Notes under the pieces: generated by a model | What the model was told of the DNA's origin: nothing | Seen by the model: only the letters and a program-made list of their open reading frames with translations | Database searches by the model: none | Source of the DNA: Albifimbria verrucaria | Lineage: Eukaryota; Ascomycota; Sordariomycetes; Hypocreales; Stachybotryaceae | Assembly (NCBI GenBank): GCA_020081605.1 | Contig: JAHREC010000013.1 | Span: forward strand, 4,588,001 to 4,652,000 | Length of the DNA stretch: 64,000 nt | Reading direction: 5' to 3' | Shown here: positions 48,960 through 60,747 of the stretch, piece by piece | How positions within the stretch are numbered: the stretch's first letter is position 1 | Layout of the letters: every line of letters begins with the position of its first letter | Made by a program: the position numbers and the translations under genes

Positions 48960-49957
48960 CTGCAATAGACACTAGCAGTGGTATACCGAGGTCCGCTTTA
49001 TAAGACACAAATGTCTAGGCTGTAATGATCGTTCCCAATCAATGAGAGATGCATTGATATCAATTTGTATTGGTAGTTGACGACAATAATCTCCCGTATC
49101 TAGATTTAGTCTCTATCCACCCCAAAACATAGGGCACGATGCTCACAGTGGAAAGGTTCCTACGACCGATTCTTGGCTAAATCTATGTTCGAGTTTGCTT
49201 CAACGATGATGGGACATACCTGGCGCTTGATAGTACAAGTAAGAATAATGTTACTCATATCCCTTAAGCACCCTTGACTAAGATGACACCACGCATTACA
49301 AACATTCACATATCCAGATTATTTATACGTAAACTCATTCATTAATAGAGTTGCCTACTTTACTCAAAGTGGCCGCTACTATATAAGCAGTTGAAACTAT
49401 TCCATGTCCTTGCTGAGCGCCATGCTATGAATAAACGGGGTGTCTATGCTATCTCAACCAAACACTCGCCCCTCATGACCTATGCAGCGCTAATGCTGTC
49501 AAACGAACAGAGCACAGATGATCCAAAGATACATGGCTGCCACCTGAATAAATGAACAGGACCCAAGAGTGGTGGGTGGCTTCCCAAGCAGAAAAATATG
49601 TTCCTCATTCTTGTTTAAAATAGTTTATCCTCGTCAAATGATGGGGTGTAAGGGTAAACGTCAGGCTATGAGCTAATGTGCGATGATGAAACAAAATGCA
49701 ATCGCTCTGCCTTTCGAAAAGAGTATCTCGTCAGGCGGTATCTCCAGCCGTGCTGTCAAATCCGGTCGCTAAATGTAGTGTTGATGCATAAATAACCAGG
49801 GACATAGGAAAACAGTGATGACGCCAGGGACTCTCGTAGTGGCTGGAAAACAGTTGGGTATCGTGGTGTGAACAAGCAGTTTGTGCTTTGCAGAATTTGT
49901 ACAAGAAATGCCAGCTAATGTGGCGGGTGAAAAAAATTAGGCAGAATAAACAGTCAA
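48960..49957. other. intergenic region upstream of the truncated chitinase
   Basis: About 1 kb, AT-leaning. I looked here on the minus strand for the missing GH18 N-terminal half (signal peptide, DGxDxDxE) and found none. It also holds the 3' UTR of the RasGEF gene. Confidence 0.5.
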
Positions 49958-52900
49958 TTAGACGAGGCTTCCGCAACGACATCGAATCTCTTCGTCGCTG
50001 AGAGCCCCGATCCATAGACAGCGTTCGGTAATGCCTTCAATGGGTTTGAATTCGTATCTCGTGCTCGCCTCCAGTAGACGCAATAGCGTCTTGACAACCA
50101 CGGCGGCGATGCGGCATCGCTCAAAGTTAATCAATGGTGGTCCAGTAGGGAGCTTGCAATCTCGGATGGACGCTGGGCGTTATAGAGGAGATCGTGGGTA
50201 TAGATGCCGACAAAGGGGATACAGCCAGAGTCTGAACCCATCTCCATTTCAGCACGTAAGTTGTAGAAGTTGCGCATGGGAGTAACCAGTGCCTCTAGCT
50301 CTCTCAAAGTCTTGAGATCGTGCTCAGGCACCAGAGCCCAAGTTTTTGTGAGACGCTCGACTTCGGTGCTTGTTAAGGCAATTGTGAGCTGAGCCAAGGT
50401 AGCGAAATTGCGATATCGTCGGCAGTGTCGGGCAATGTGAATCAGCTTAATTATACACCTGGCCCGTTCCTCGACATGCTGTGTAAGCACAATCTCAGAC
50501 ACAGCCCATTTCACCATGAGGTTGAAGCGAGCAATCACAACCTCCACGCCATGGGCATCCGAGTTCTTGAGGAATTCGACCCAGGAGCGGGAATCGCCAT
50601 TGGTAGAGTGCTTCCAAGTCATATCAATAAGTTCCTTCCAGTCGATCTCAATCAGTGCGTCTTTCTCAATGAGCGTGAATTGTTGAGCTAGAATATCCGA
50701 GTCGAACGCAAGGATGAATGGCAAATGCACAGAAAATGTGCTAGAGTTGTCCAGTTCAGGCTTAACTGCAGCTCGGGGGTAGCAGCTGTTGGAGTCGTGA
50801 GATCGGGGAGGTCAATGCAGGATGCTGTATTCCGGTAGGCGTAGTTTCCGGCGTGATGGCTAACGGCTTACGAGTGATCGCTTTGTTAGCGTTGAATCTG
50901 ACCGAGGCATTCTTTACGGGCGATGACTGAGCAGAATGGTTGAAAATTCCCAATGGTGATTCGGGGTTTCTTCCGTCGATTGAGGGTGTCCCCAGAGGAT
51001 GTGCCGGGAGCACAGATCGAGGAGAAGCATGATATACGACTCCTGTGCTGGCGGTATGGAACTCATCAATTGACAGTTCAGAAGATATATCTGTGTCGGT
51101 TCCGCTATCGTCATCGAGGAAGGATTGCTTCTCTGCTTCCTCGGGGTCTTCTGCCTGGGAGCAATCTCAATCATGCTGTCAGTTTTCTGGATGAACGTGA
51201 AAGACAAGCGCGACGGGCTGATAGGTCTGGCTGTCAAAGGCTCGATAACCTCATCAAGCGAAGCAGCATCGTCGTCGGAGCCTTGCAATATAGATCTGTT
51301 TGCCCATTGCCTGTGGGTTCCCTTGCTGCTGACATCATCGACGAGACCTCGGTCCAAGAGGGGAATAGACGAGTAAGATTCTTGAGAGGCTTCAGACAGG
51401 AACGAGCGAGCTCCAGTTGCAGGCCGTTGGACTGTGTCGAGATTCAGGACAGCCCGTCCGGGAGAGGCAGTATCAAACTCGTTCTGAGACTCCGAGGCTT
51501 GTTCTTCTTCGTTTACATGCAGATGGCGATGCTCTACCTTTTCGCGCTTTGCAATACTGAGATTCAAAGGCGAGGGTTGGCGTTTCTCCTGCTTGAGATC
51601 GTCGTGCTGTTGCTAGTGCTCGAACTTGCGGAATCCTCGGAAGCTCGTGTAGGCTTCCTCTTAGTAAACTTGCCCTCCAGTTTCAAAAGTGCGGCCTCTA
51701 TGCCTCCATCATCATCGTCATCATCGGGTATCTGGGCTAGCTTCTTGGCCTCGGCTTCAAACGAGGGGCGCATGATAGGCTTCGATGAATGTGTGCTGAA
51801 GAGCGACAGCTTCGGTTTTGTGGGTTTCGCCGATTTCTCGGCAATCTGACCCACAGAGAATTGTTCCTGTCGATCATGAACAGATTCATTAATTGTGTCA
51901 GCCGCATCCTCAGTATGGCTCGATTGCCTGCGAACATCATATGAATCTCGTATCGACTCGGTATAGGTTGTCAACGACCCAACCGACCGAGATCTCACTA
52001 GTGTAAGCGGGTCAAGCTGGCCGACATTGGTTGCTGCTCTCAAATCACCACCGGGACGTCGGCGTAATACGCGAAGAGGATGTGGCATCGGCACATCATA
52101 TTGATGGTTGAGCACAGAATCCTCCGAATATGTCGTCGCATCGAAGCTGCGTACAGAAGGAGGGGCGATCCCACTGCTAAAGGAAGCGTGTCGTCGGTGC
52201 CCGCTTGAATGAAGAGTATGCTGCGATCTGGAAGACTTGTTTCTCATGTGCATCCGGAATGTTCCGCCGCTTAGAGGAGGGTGTCGGCGAATGGTTGAGA
52301 TGGATGACCGGGCACCGTCAGTTGCGACGCGACTACCGTAGCCGTGACCTAAAGTGTCTCTCCCAGGTAAGGGGTTACGAGGTAATGGCTCTTGAGGAAT
52401 AGGTGGAAGGATGAGGTGCTGGTTGAAAAGGTAGGATGATCGCCGCGGCGTCCCGCCCTGGATGGCTCTGGGGGTATTAGGAGGTGTGGGATCTGCGCCG
52501 TGGGGAAGAAAGGCGTCAGTAAGGGTCTCGACCGATGGTCGTCCGGAAGAGTAATCAGGTTGCTGCGCTGCTGGATGGAACGGTCCAGTGGCATCAACAA
52601 TGAGGATCGACTTGCTACCCGTGGTAATATCCATGCTGCTGGCCGCCCGAGGTCTTCGATTCTGAGGCAGGCTGTCAAAGGTACTGGACTCCATGTGGGC
52701 AACTGAGTAATTGGTGTTGCCAGGCGCAATCGGTTCAGGGTCGGAAGCTCGTAATGGCAATCCTTGTCGTTTGGCTTCCGCCAAAGCCTCCTCACGCACA
52801 GCCTTTCGGAAGTCCTCAGCAACTTCAGCTCCAAGCAAATCGATTCGGACAGGAGGGCGGATGCCCTCGCTGGCTGGAAGTTCCTGGGGCACCACAGCAG

Positions 52901-55480
52901 TTCCAGGAAGTCGGTTGGTCGTCGCACCGCGAGGACCTATCGGGGTTATATCCGTCAAGCTTGGTTGGGTCGGGTACGGCCCTGGGCCTTTGCTGCCAAT
53001 GGCTCTTCGTACACCAGCAAGCAGCTTCTTCATGCCGGTAGCAGACATAGCACCTCCGGGGCTTTGTCCTTGAGCATGTCATCACTAGTCGAGCGGAAAA
53101 CCGTCGTCATACGCTGAGATCCTGCCGATTCTCCAGAAGGACCAACATCGACAAACGCTTGTCCAGGGGGCAAGAAATTGCCACGAACGAGGCTTCCTGC
53201 AAACGGTACTGACATTAGGAACTCCTTGTCCTTAATGGATATTTTGTCCAGACCGCGTTCTCTCAGAGAGTCTGTAAGGCTGTTATCCCGCTTGTGGCCT
53301 GGGCGTACACGTTTGCCTACCAAGGCCTTGGGGTCGTTGCTACTGGTCCCGTTTGGTTATATACGGAAGTCGAAGAAACCGGGTGAGCACCTAGAGGGTG
53401 AGCATGGACCTGGTTCATGTTCCTCATCGACAAGGCTGGGAATGAACAAGATACGACATCCAGGCTTGCCAAACTCAAAGGCGAGGTCGGGCCAAGCTCT
53501 CGCTCCGCATTGGCTGCAGTCTTGTTGTCGGGTGTCTGCGGGCGATCAAGGGGTATGAGATATTCACCAATGCGGCCTGCCTTTGAGATTTCGGCATAGA
53601 AACTGGCCGAGTCACCTGCAGCGACGTCCATGAGCAGTGGGCTATCCAGTCGCGGCGGTCCCGATTGCGGTTTCTCCCAGAACGATGGATCCAGATCCGG
53701 GTCCCTGTGTCCAGCTATGCCTCCCGGCGCAATGACGGCATCGAGGCTGAGCCCATCATCGAATGCCGGACCATCCCAGTAATGAGCACACACACGTCGC
53801 CAGCACTTCTTCAACTCGGCAAGAATCTTAATCTGGGCCTTTTGGGCTTGTGCGTTTTGTGAAAGCTCTGCAAAGAAGTCGTTCAACAGGTTGCAGAAAG
53901 TGACACGAAGACCATAGTCGATAACGAAGTCATCCATGAAATAATTCAGGATCCAGTGACGAATGGCGACGAAGGTGCGGACGCGGACGACAGTGCCAGT
54001 CTCGTCTGTACGGTTCATCGCCCAACGAAGACGGGCGACAAGCATACGAAGCAGATCCTGAGACTCGAGGAAGGCGCGGAAGGTGAGAAAGAAATCAGAA
54101 ATCAGTTCGTAATCCAGGAACGATGGTGACGTGATCTCGGCGACGAGGCGAGACGGTGTAGCAGCAGTGACGGCTCCGGTGGCTGGCGAGTACCGGACCA
54201 GTTCTTTATCGTCGCAAGCCGGCTTAAAGGTGAGCTCGTCAAACATGAGAGGCTCGATGACCGGGTGGACAGACATATAAGTTGGCCGCATTGGCCGCGG
54301 TGGAATACTGGACGGGTAGCGCGGCGTGCCAACTTGAGCTGAGTAGAGCGAGTCGAGTCGCGGAGTGAGCAGAGCACTGGGACTCCTGGGGCTCAGCAGG
54401 GAAGTGGGATACTAGGGACGGGCGGCACATCGTTCATTGCGGAGACATTGCTCGAATGGATATCTTCCGTAGTGGCGTATGACGAACCTCGGATCAATGG
54501 GGTGCCTTTGAGGGTAAATCGCGGTGTCCCTAATCGCCAGGAAGGAATGTTAATGTTCAGCATGGGAGGGTGGACGAGGTCCACATCCTCCATAGTCCGG
54601 GGCGTGCCTCTTCCCCAGATTTGGAGATGACGACCTTCAGGGCGCCCGTGTCTGAGTTCTTGGCGGCGCTCGCATCATGCACAGTCGTGTCTGATACGGC
54701 GCGTCGATGTTTCGTTGGGCGGCTCTGGTCCGGGCTTTCGGGAAACTTGTAGCCTTCCCTAGGCAGAGGTGAGGTGCCAGGGGTCGCGGTCCAGGCGAAT
54801 TCACTCGCATCATCGATTCTCGGGGCAGCCTTGTTGAAGACGTCGAGGCCGGCAGTTCCAGGAGGTGTCAGCGGAAATGTGAAGTTTGGTTGAGGCGCCT
54901 TGTGCTGTGCAGGGCGCAGGGAGGGCCTAAGTTCAGTTCAGCAACGTGGAATCTTGCCAGTAATGTTCTAGTCACGGTGTCTGGAGTGCCAAAGGGCATG
55001 GAATGCTATGGGTGAGACCACACACCCCGCCGCCACCAGAGGCCGAACAAAGGAATGCCGCATGCCACATACCTCAAATAAATCCTGCCATTGTTTCCCA
55101 CGTTGGCAACGGTAAACTGTCGCGCCTCGCGGCCGGCGGTGGTGGCATCTGCAGGTCCGTCCGGGCGGGCGTTGTCGGCGACGGAGCCCTTTCGGCTTCG
55201 CGAGCCCGTCGTTTCCATGTGTAACTTGCGCTCGGCAGCAGGCAGAAGCGGCCTGCTGCCGGCAGAGGGATGCGCAGCGTCTTGAGGGCCTTTTTCGTCG
55301 CGGGGCGTCCCTGCCGACCGGGGCGGCAATCTTTGGCGACACCCGCTTGCCCTTCACATCTCCTCCCGTGGTGCTCTTGGACGAGGTCGGCGTCGGCGGA
55401 GAGGCGGCGTGGTGCAGCGGCAGCGCGTCCATGTCGCGGGCAGGCGACGGGCTTGACCGCAGAGAATCAGGCCCGTCCAT
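49958..55480 (-). CDS. LTE1: Ras-type guanine nucleotide exchange factor, LTE1-like
   Basis: The start at 55480 gives MDGPDSLRSSPSPARDMDAL; an intron at 55072-54927 joins NVGNNGRIYLR to the next exon (PQPNFTFPLTPPGTAG). A RasGEF N-terminal domain is read at about 54240-53800 (LVAEITSPSFLDYELISDFF, TFVAIRHWILNYFMDDFVID). A long disordered middle (53300-50780) is rich in Ser, Pro and Arg. The catalytic CDC25 domain lies at 50740-49990: LTLIEKDALIEIDWKELIDM-like start (QQFTLIEKDALIEIDWKEL), RFNLMVKWAVSEIVL, LIHIARHCRRYRNFATLAQL and PFVGIYTHDLLYN. The end is ERCLWIGALSDEEIR. The layout of RasGEF_N, long middle and C-terminal GEF, together with the C-terminal motifs, suits Lte1, which supports mitotic exit. 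Total about 1790 residues. At least six one-base frame breaks interrupt it. CDC25-type Ras GEF remains an alternative. Confidence 0.8.
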
Positions 55481-56050
55481 TGCCGCTGGGTGATGCTACG
55501 ACGAGGTGGAGCTAGAGCGGTCGCTGCTCAGGTCGGCGATGACTGGCGAGGAGGAAGGTTGGTCAACACATTGCACGGGAGGGAAATCGGTGTCAAAGCG
55601 GTGGTTCAATGGCAGGGGAAGGTCATAGTTGAAGGCGGTATATGACTGGGGTTGGTGATATGGATGGAGAAGAGGTCGCGCAGAAGGAGTCGTATGCGAT
55701 GCGTACGACGGCCTAGGCGTGGCAACGGATTGGCGCCAGAGCTCGTACTACTTGTACGTAGTAGTGCCGTATTGTCATGCGCAGGAAGTGGTGATGTTAT
55801 TTTGGGGAGTGGGTGGGCAGGGCGAGGAGGGTCTGAGCGGAGGTACTTACTCACCTGGAGACTCCATACAGAATGGATTATTGTTGGCCAGCGCAGGATG
55901 GATGTGGTCGTGGCCCGGAAAGGATGAGGCGATCCGTTCCCCGTTGGCAAAGGAGGAGGAAGAGAAGGAGGAAGAGTAGGAGGGATCGGGACCAGAGGCT
56001 CGCTTGACCTGTTCCCCGGTAAAGGGCTGAAGAATTGGGAGGGCAGGGCA

Positions 56051-56070
56051 AGGTGGTGGTGGTGGTGGTA
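56051..56070. repeat. (GGT)n microsatellite
   Basis: Six consecutive GGT units in the RasGEF upstream region. Confidence 0.8.
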
Positions 56071-57345
56071 CTGTAGTAGTCGAGCTGGTGGACAATGGGA
56101 GAGAGAGGGAATGGGGAGGGGGTTGCGCAGAGCATGGGATGGGATGTAGGTACCATAGGTAATTACAGGTACTACAAGTGGTAGGTATCTAGGCTGGCTG
56201 GGACAGGGTAGGATGGGGATGGGGTAGGATGGGACAGGGCGGATGCGTCGACATCGTAATTGTATACATGGAAAGGTACCTTGCTTGGTGGAAGTGGAAG
56301 TACATCTGGTTCCCACACCTGACGCACCCTTCACCCCTGCTAGGTAGGAAAGTAGGCGGAGAGGAGCAGATTCGTGCCAGCGATTGGGGAGGGCAGTTGA
56401 GAAACACGGCTGCTGCCCTGGGCCTGGCACCACCACGACGGGCCCAGGCGCGCGAACCTGGACCAGACCAGACCGGACCGGACAAGGGTGTGTGCTGGGT
56501 GACCTTGCCTGATCAGCAAACGGCATTGATCGGGACGTCAGAAACGTTAATTAATTAATCCAGGCTTCATATCATGATTGTTATTATAACACGACTTCAC
56601 CTATGGCTGTCATGACATAACCGATCGATTAAGACAGCGGGAGCCAAAACAGAAACCCCACGAGACTGCGTTTCAGTCTTGTTCACGTCGTTCTTCCTTT
56701 CCCTTCTCGTCTCCGCTGGTCTCGTCTCCTCCTCCCCTCCTTTTGGTTAAATGTGTTGAACATGGCGCCCAGGAAATCCGGTTAGGCTCAACACCGTCTC
56801 GTGTGGCTTGACCGTTTCCGCGTGGCACCGTAAACCAAAATCCAGGGTTTTCGCCATCCGCTAGCTCGTAAGTTCAGGAGAGTAAACAAACACGGCATAC
56901 ATACACATCAAAAACGCGAATGAATTGTGTTCATTAGCGTGGATGGCACTACGGCATAACTTACTCGCCTGACCCGTGCGGAACAAGCGGGATGGTGAAC
57001 TCATGGTCCAGTTATTAGGGCGGCGGGTCTCAAGGAAGTGAAGAGGGAAAAAGAGGGCTGGCTAGATCGACTTGGCTTGATGTTTGGTTTGGTTTTGGTT
57101 TGGCGTGGTCCGTGATCTACTAAGGGAACCTGACCGTAATGTGTAGGACCGAGCGTCAATTAGTTGGCTTTACGGCCTACCCAAGGCAAGGCAGTTGGGG
57201 CTTTGATGTGTGTGCTTCACCCAGAACTTCTAACAATATGGCACAGGGGCACGGGCTATACGTTGATCTGATATCGTGAACGGTTTGTTCCTGGCCTGCC
57301 TGTCTGCCTGTCAGCGAGCGGCGGTGCATGCTCACTCATTCACGC

Positions 57346-57366
57346 CCTCACTCACTCACTCACTCT
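57346..57366. repeat. (ACTC)n microsatellite
   Basis: About five tetranucleotide units in non-coding DNA. Confidence 0.8.
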
Positions 57367-58890
57367 CGGTGCCAACCTCAGTCAGTGGCGGCGGGGACGA
57401 GGATGCATGGGTTGGGTGCGTGCCTCGGTGCGGTACGGTACGGTGCGGTGCAGGTGCAGGTGATGGGAGAGACCCAGGCAGGGTCATTAATCAATCAATC
57501 AATGTCCTGCACCGACCGACTCGACGCGGATGCATCGCGGTGGGTCTAGCCAAAGTGCTGGTTCAGGCCCGCGAGAGTCTTGGTTGGATGATTCGGCTGT
57601 TGGTGTCTCCCTGAATCTCTGTCCCATGCAAAAACCCGCGCGTGAAGTGAAGAAAATGAAATAACCCGAACCAAATTCACGAAAGAAAAAAAAAAGATGC
57701 AGCGCAATGGAGTCGGTGACAGACACCACGGCAACGGGCTCTCCAGTTCAGCGAAGCCTGTGTCTGCGAATCGGAAAGATGGGGACAGCCATTACCACCA
57801 CCACCATCTCGACAATGTACCTGTAGTACCAAGTCATGCAAGATGCGGATAAGACACTGGCAGCACCATCAAACATGTCGTGCGGATACAGTACGTGGTG
57901 CTCCTGACTCTCACACAGGCTGTACCAAGGCGGTGACTGATTCTCTGTCCCCTGCCTCGATGTTCTTTTTTTCTTCTTGGTTAATTTATCTGCTCCATCA
58001 ACTGCCAACAGGGGTTATCATTCAAGAGTTGATTAAGGAGCGAAGCCCCTTGGTGTAGCAGACGACAGGGGTTGGGAGTGTGGTGGGCTCTGCTCTCCTT
58101 GTGCCTACGGGCGGGAGAGGGAGGATCTTCGGTCCCTGAGGGCTGACACTGACATCATCTTCTCATCGCGCGCGCATCGAAAGTGTAACATCCCACTCGG
58201 CGATTTGCAGGTTCCAATGCTACAGCGTTGGACGTTGGTTCCTCGATAAGCTATATTGCATGCGGCGGAGAACTGCGGACACGGCACAGCATCATACCTG
58301 ACCTTGCAGTGCTTCGCCATAATGGCACTGGCATATAGACTAGACCAACATACGTATGTACGTACGCACACCTCACCGCCTCCCCAAGTTGAGTCAGTGA
58401 GCGGGCGGGCATGTGGTCTCCAGTTGAGTTGGCTTGAGTTGAGTTGAGTGGCTGGCAAGAAGGCCGCTGGCTGGCATGGAGCGCGTTTCTGCCCTCTTGC
58501 CAGCCCCTGTTCTTCGTCTCCTGGTCTTCCTCCCTCCCTCCCTTCCCCTGTCAGCCCGCAGCACCCACCACACGGTAACCCAACTTGCCCACCCAGCCCA
58601 AGGGCAGAGGCCGTCTCTAGCGCCTGGACGGTTCGTCAATGGCGTCCAACCCCGTGTGCGCCACCAGCTCCGTTGTCCTGGTTCTTCCCAAGCGTAAACG
58701 CCAGAGACCGGGTCGGCGCTGATTCCGAGACGGTCGGCGCACGAGGGAAGAGGGTGTGCGGGAGGCGGGAGAGTCAGAAAGAAAGAAAGAAAAAAGGAAG
58801 AAAAGGGGAGAGAGGAAGAAACCGGAAGGGTGTGGCCTAGAACAACGGCCCGACACCATGTTGAGGCCAAAAGTAAAGAAGCACAGGCGA

Positions 58891-58942
58891 GGCAAAGCAA
58901 AGCAAAGCAGGACAAAACAAAACAAAGCAGAGCAAAGCAAAA
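58891..58942. repeat. AAAGC/AAAAC pentanucleotide repeat
   Basis: A degenerate pentanucleotide array of about ten units (GCAAA, ACAAA) in the gene-free region, directly after a GAAA-rich tract at 58778-58815. Confidence 0.75.
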
Positions 58943-59316
58943 CCCTCAACGGTCGTCAACTTGCTACAGTGCTGGCGGCAGCTCACAGTCCATGCCTCGC
59001 GAGCTCTGACCTGTCTGTCTGTCGCCTCCACCCGTCATCCATGCTATGCTACTGTATGGTCACGATGCGCAGGCCTTTCGCAACGTCCACTTACACATGT
59101 GCCAATGAAAATGCTCCGTACGTTGATGTCGCTCTCGGGCGCAGCCTGCATTGCATCGCATTGCACATTGTAACCATCCTCTCTCTATATCAGGCCATGA
59201 ATTCGTCCTCCATTCGCTTGCACAAATCCAAGACATCTGGCTGGCTGGCTGTCATCGACGTTGCATCACCATATCCAGCTCGCCAGCCACCTGGTCATCC
59301 CCAGCGGAATGTTTTC

Positions 59317-59343
59317 CCACCACCACCACCACCACCACCACCA
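59317..59343. repeat. (CCA)n microsatellite
   Basis: Eight or nine CCA triplets in a row in the gene-free region. Confidence 0.8.
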
Positions 59344-60747
59344 TCAACCTCTCCCTCCCCATCGTTGAGTGCCGCCCTTTTTCCCTCCTGTCTATCTATT
59401 CCATCCTCATAGCGAGACCGTGTCTAACAAATGGCGACGCGCCCCTTGCCTCGAGCCTGCGCTTCCTGTCATCCCTCCCTCTCGCATCCTCGCCCAGCAC
59501 ATCTCCGGCTTCACATGGCGCACACGTGTGGGCTCGGTCTTATCGCTGTTGCGAATTGCACCGCGCTGGTAAGACACGACGGCAATCCCTCCCCAGAAAC
59601 GCACCACGAGATCAGTCCTGCAGCCTGATCCCTCCAGTTTCGTCCGTAGGCGCAGAAACGCTGCGTCCACCGGACAGTCCAAGCGCCCTCCCGTGCATCC
59701 GAAGGCGCTGCGAGTCAGTCAATGGGGCAAGCCATGTGTCCCAAGCGACCAAGTCATGACCTTCTCGCTTTGGCTGCAGCCTCCGATGCAGGTCGGGGGC
59801 CAGGTTTGCTCTACGGTATTGGTCGCTTCTCGAGCCTGCCAAGTTTCCCTTTCCTTGGCCCGTACTTTCGCGAATCCCACGTTCCTCAATGGGCCTCTAT
59901 CGCGACAGCCACGGCCGGAAAGCTCCAATTCCCTCCTCCAGGATTGGTGGGAACCTCCATCCATCCCTTGGTTCTGTAGGAACGCGCTCCTTAGGTGTCC
60001 CCGGGACACGACGGCGCTTAAGTCCATCGTGTCCTCTGTAGTTGATATGCGCCTCACCTTTGAACCGCCGGGCTAGGCCTTGCTGTCCTAGCCATGGCTC
60101 CTGGGTGATCGGCTCGATGCATCATGCACGACAAATATTATTGCGGATGCATGACATTTGTTTAATGGGGCCTTGCCAACGTGGTCGCCACTTTGTGGTC
60201 TGTGATTTCTAAACCATCATGATGCCATTTGCGCACATTGCCATGTCCGAGCAAGTAGCTAGTTCTGAACGAATTGCGCCATCCAATTGTTTATTGCTGA
60301 TAAAACGCAACCTGGTTGGTGGTAACACCATAATTCTGCATCTTTACTGAGGTCTGCATGTGAATTGCGCTTCCGTATTGCAGGGTGCTTCCGACATTCA
60401 CCATTTAAATCACATGCATCCTATAACCACCTCTTCAAATTTCCCGAGGCGTGGTTTCACTAGACATTGCATTCATCAAAGGAGTTATCATTCGCTTGAT
60501 TTTCAGGGAGATGCAAAGCAGGCGTACCAGGTCGAAATATTTCGTAGCAATCGGTCTTTCAACATACCAAGCCCAGTCATAATTGTCCGCGTTCACTCCT
60601 CTAAATGCCCAGACCCAGGTCAATCAAGAATAACCAAAACGATGGTTTGGTGTTAGCTATTTGACTTGTCTATGTCTTTCATAGTTGTTTCTCAAAGATA
60701 TCCTCTTTACCATATTACCAAATGCCTATTCCGTGCCTGGCAATGTT

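Larger units (their letters stand above)
55481..60747. other. 5.3-kb gene-free region with many simple repeats
   Basis: This is the longest stretch without a recognisable gene. It is the upstream side of the RasGEF gene and the downstream side of SEC18. I followed open frames on both strands (the longest, about 300 codons, at 55606-56526 minus) and none resembles protein: they are Pro/Ser/His runs from simple-sequence DNA. Microsatellites are listed separately. A long leader or a non-coding transcript cannot be excluded. Confidence 0.5.

Noticed and set aside
50953..51849. 298-codon open frame on the plus strand inside the RasGEF gene
   Set aside because: Antisense of the disordered middle of the RasGEF; Ser/Arg/Leu-rich with no motif.
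55606..56526. 306-codon Pro/Ser/His-rich open frame on the minus strand
   Set aside because: Arises from GGGGAT/GGT simple-sequence DNA upstream of the RasGEF gene; no domain, no intron pattern, no codon bias like the neighbours.
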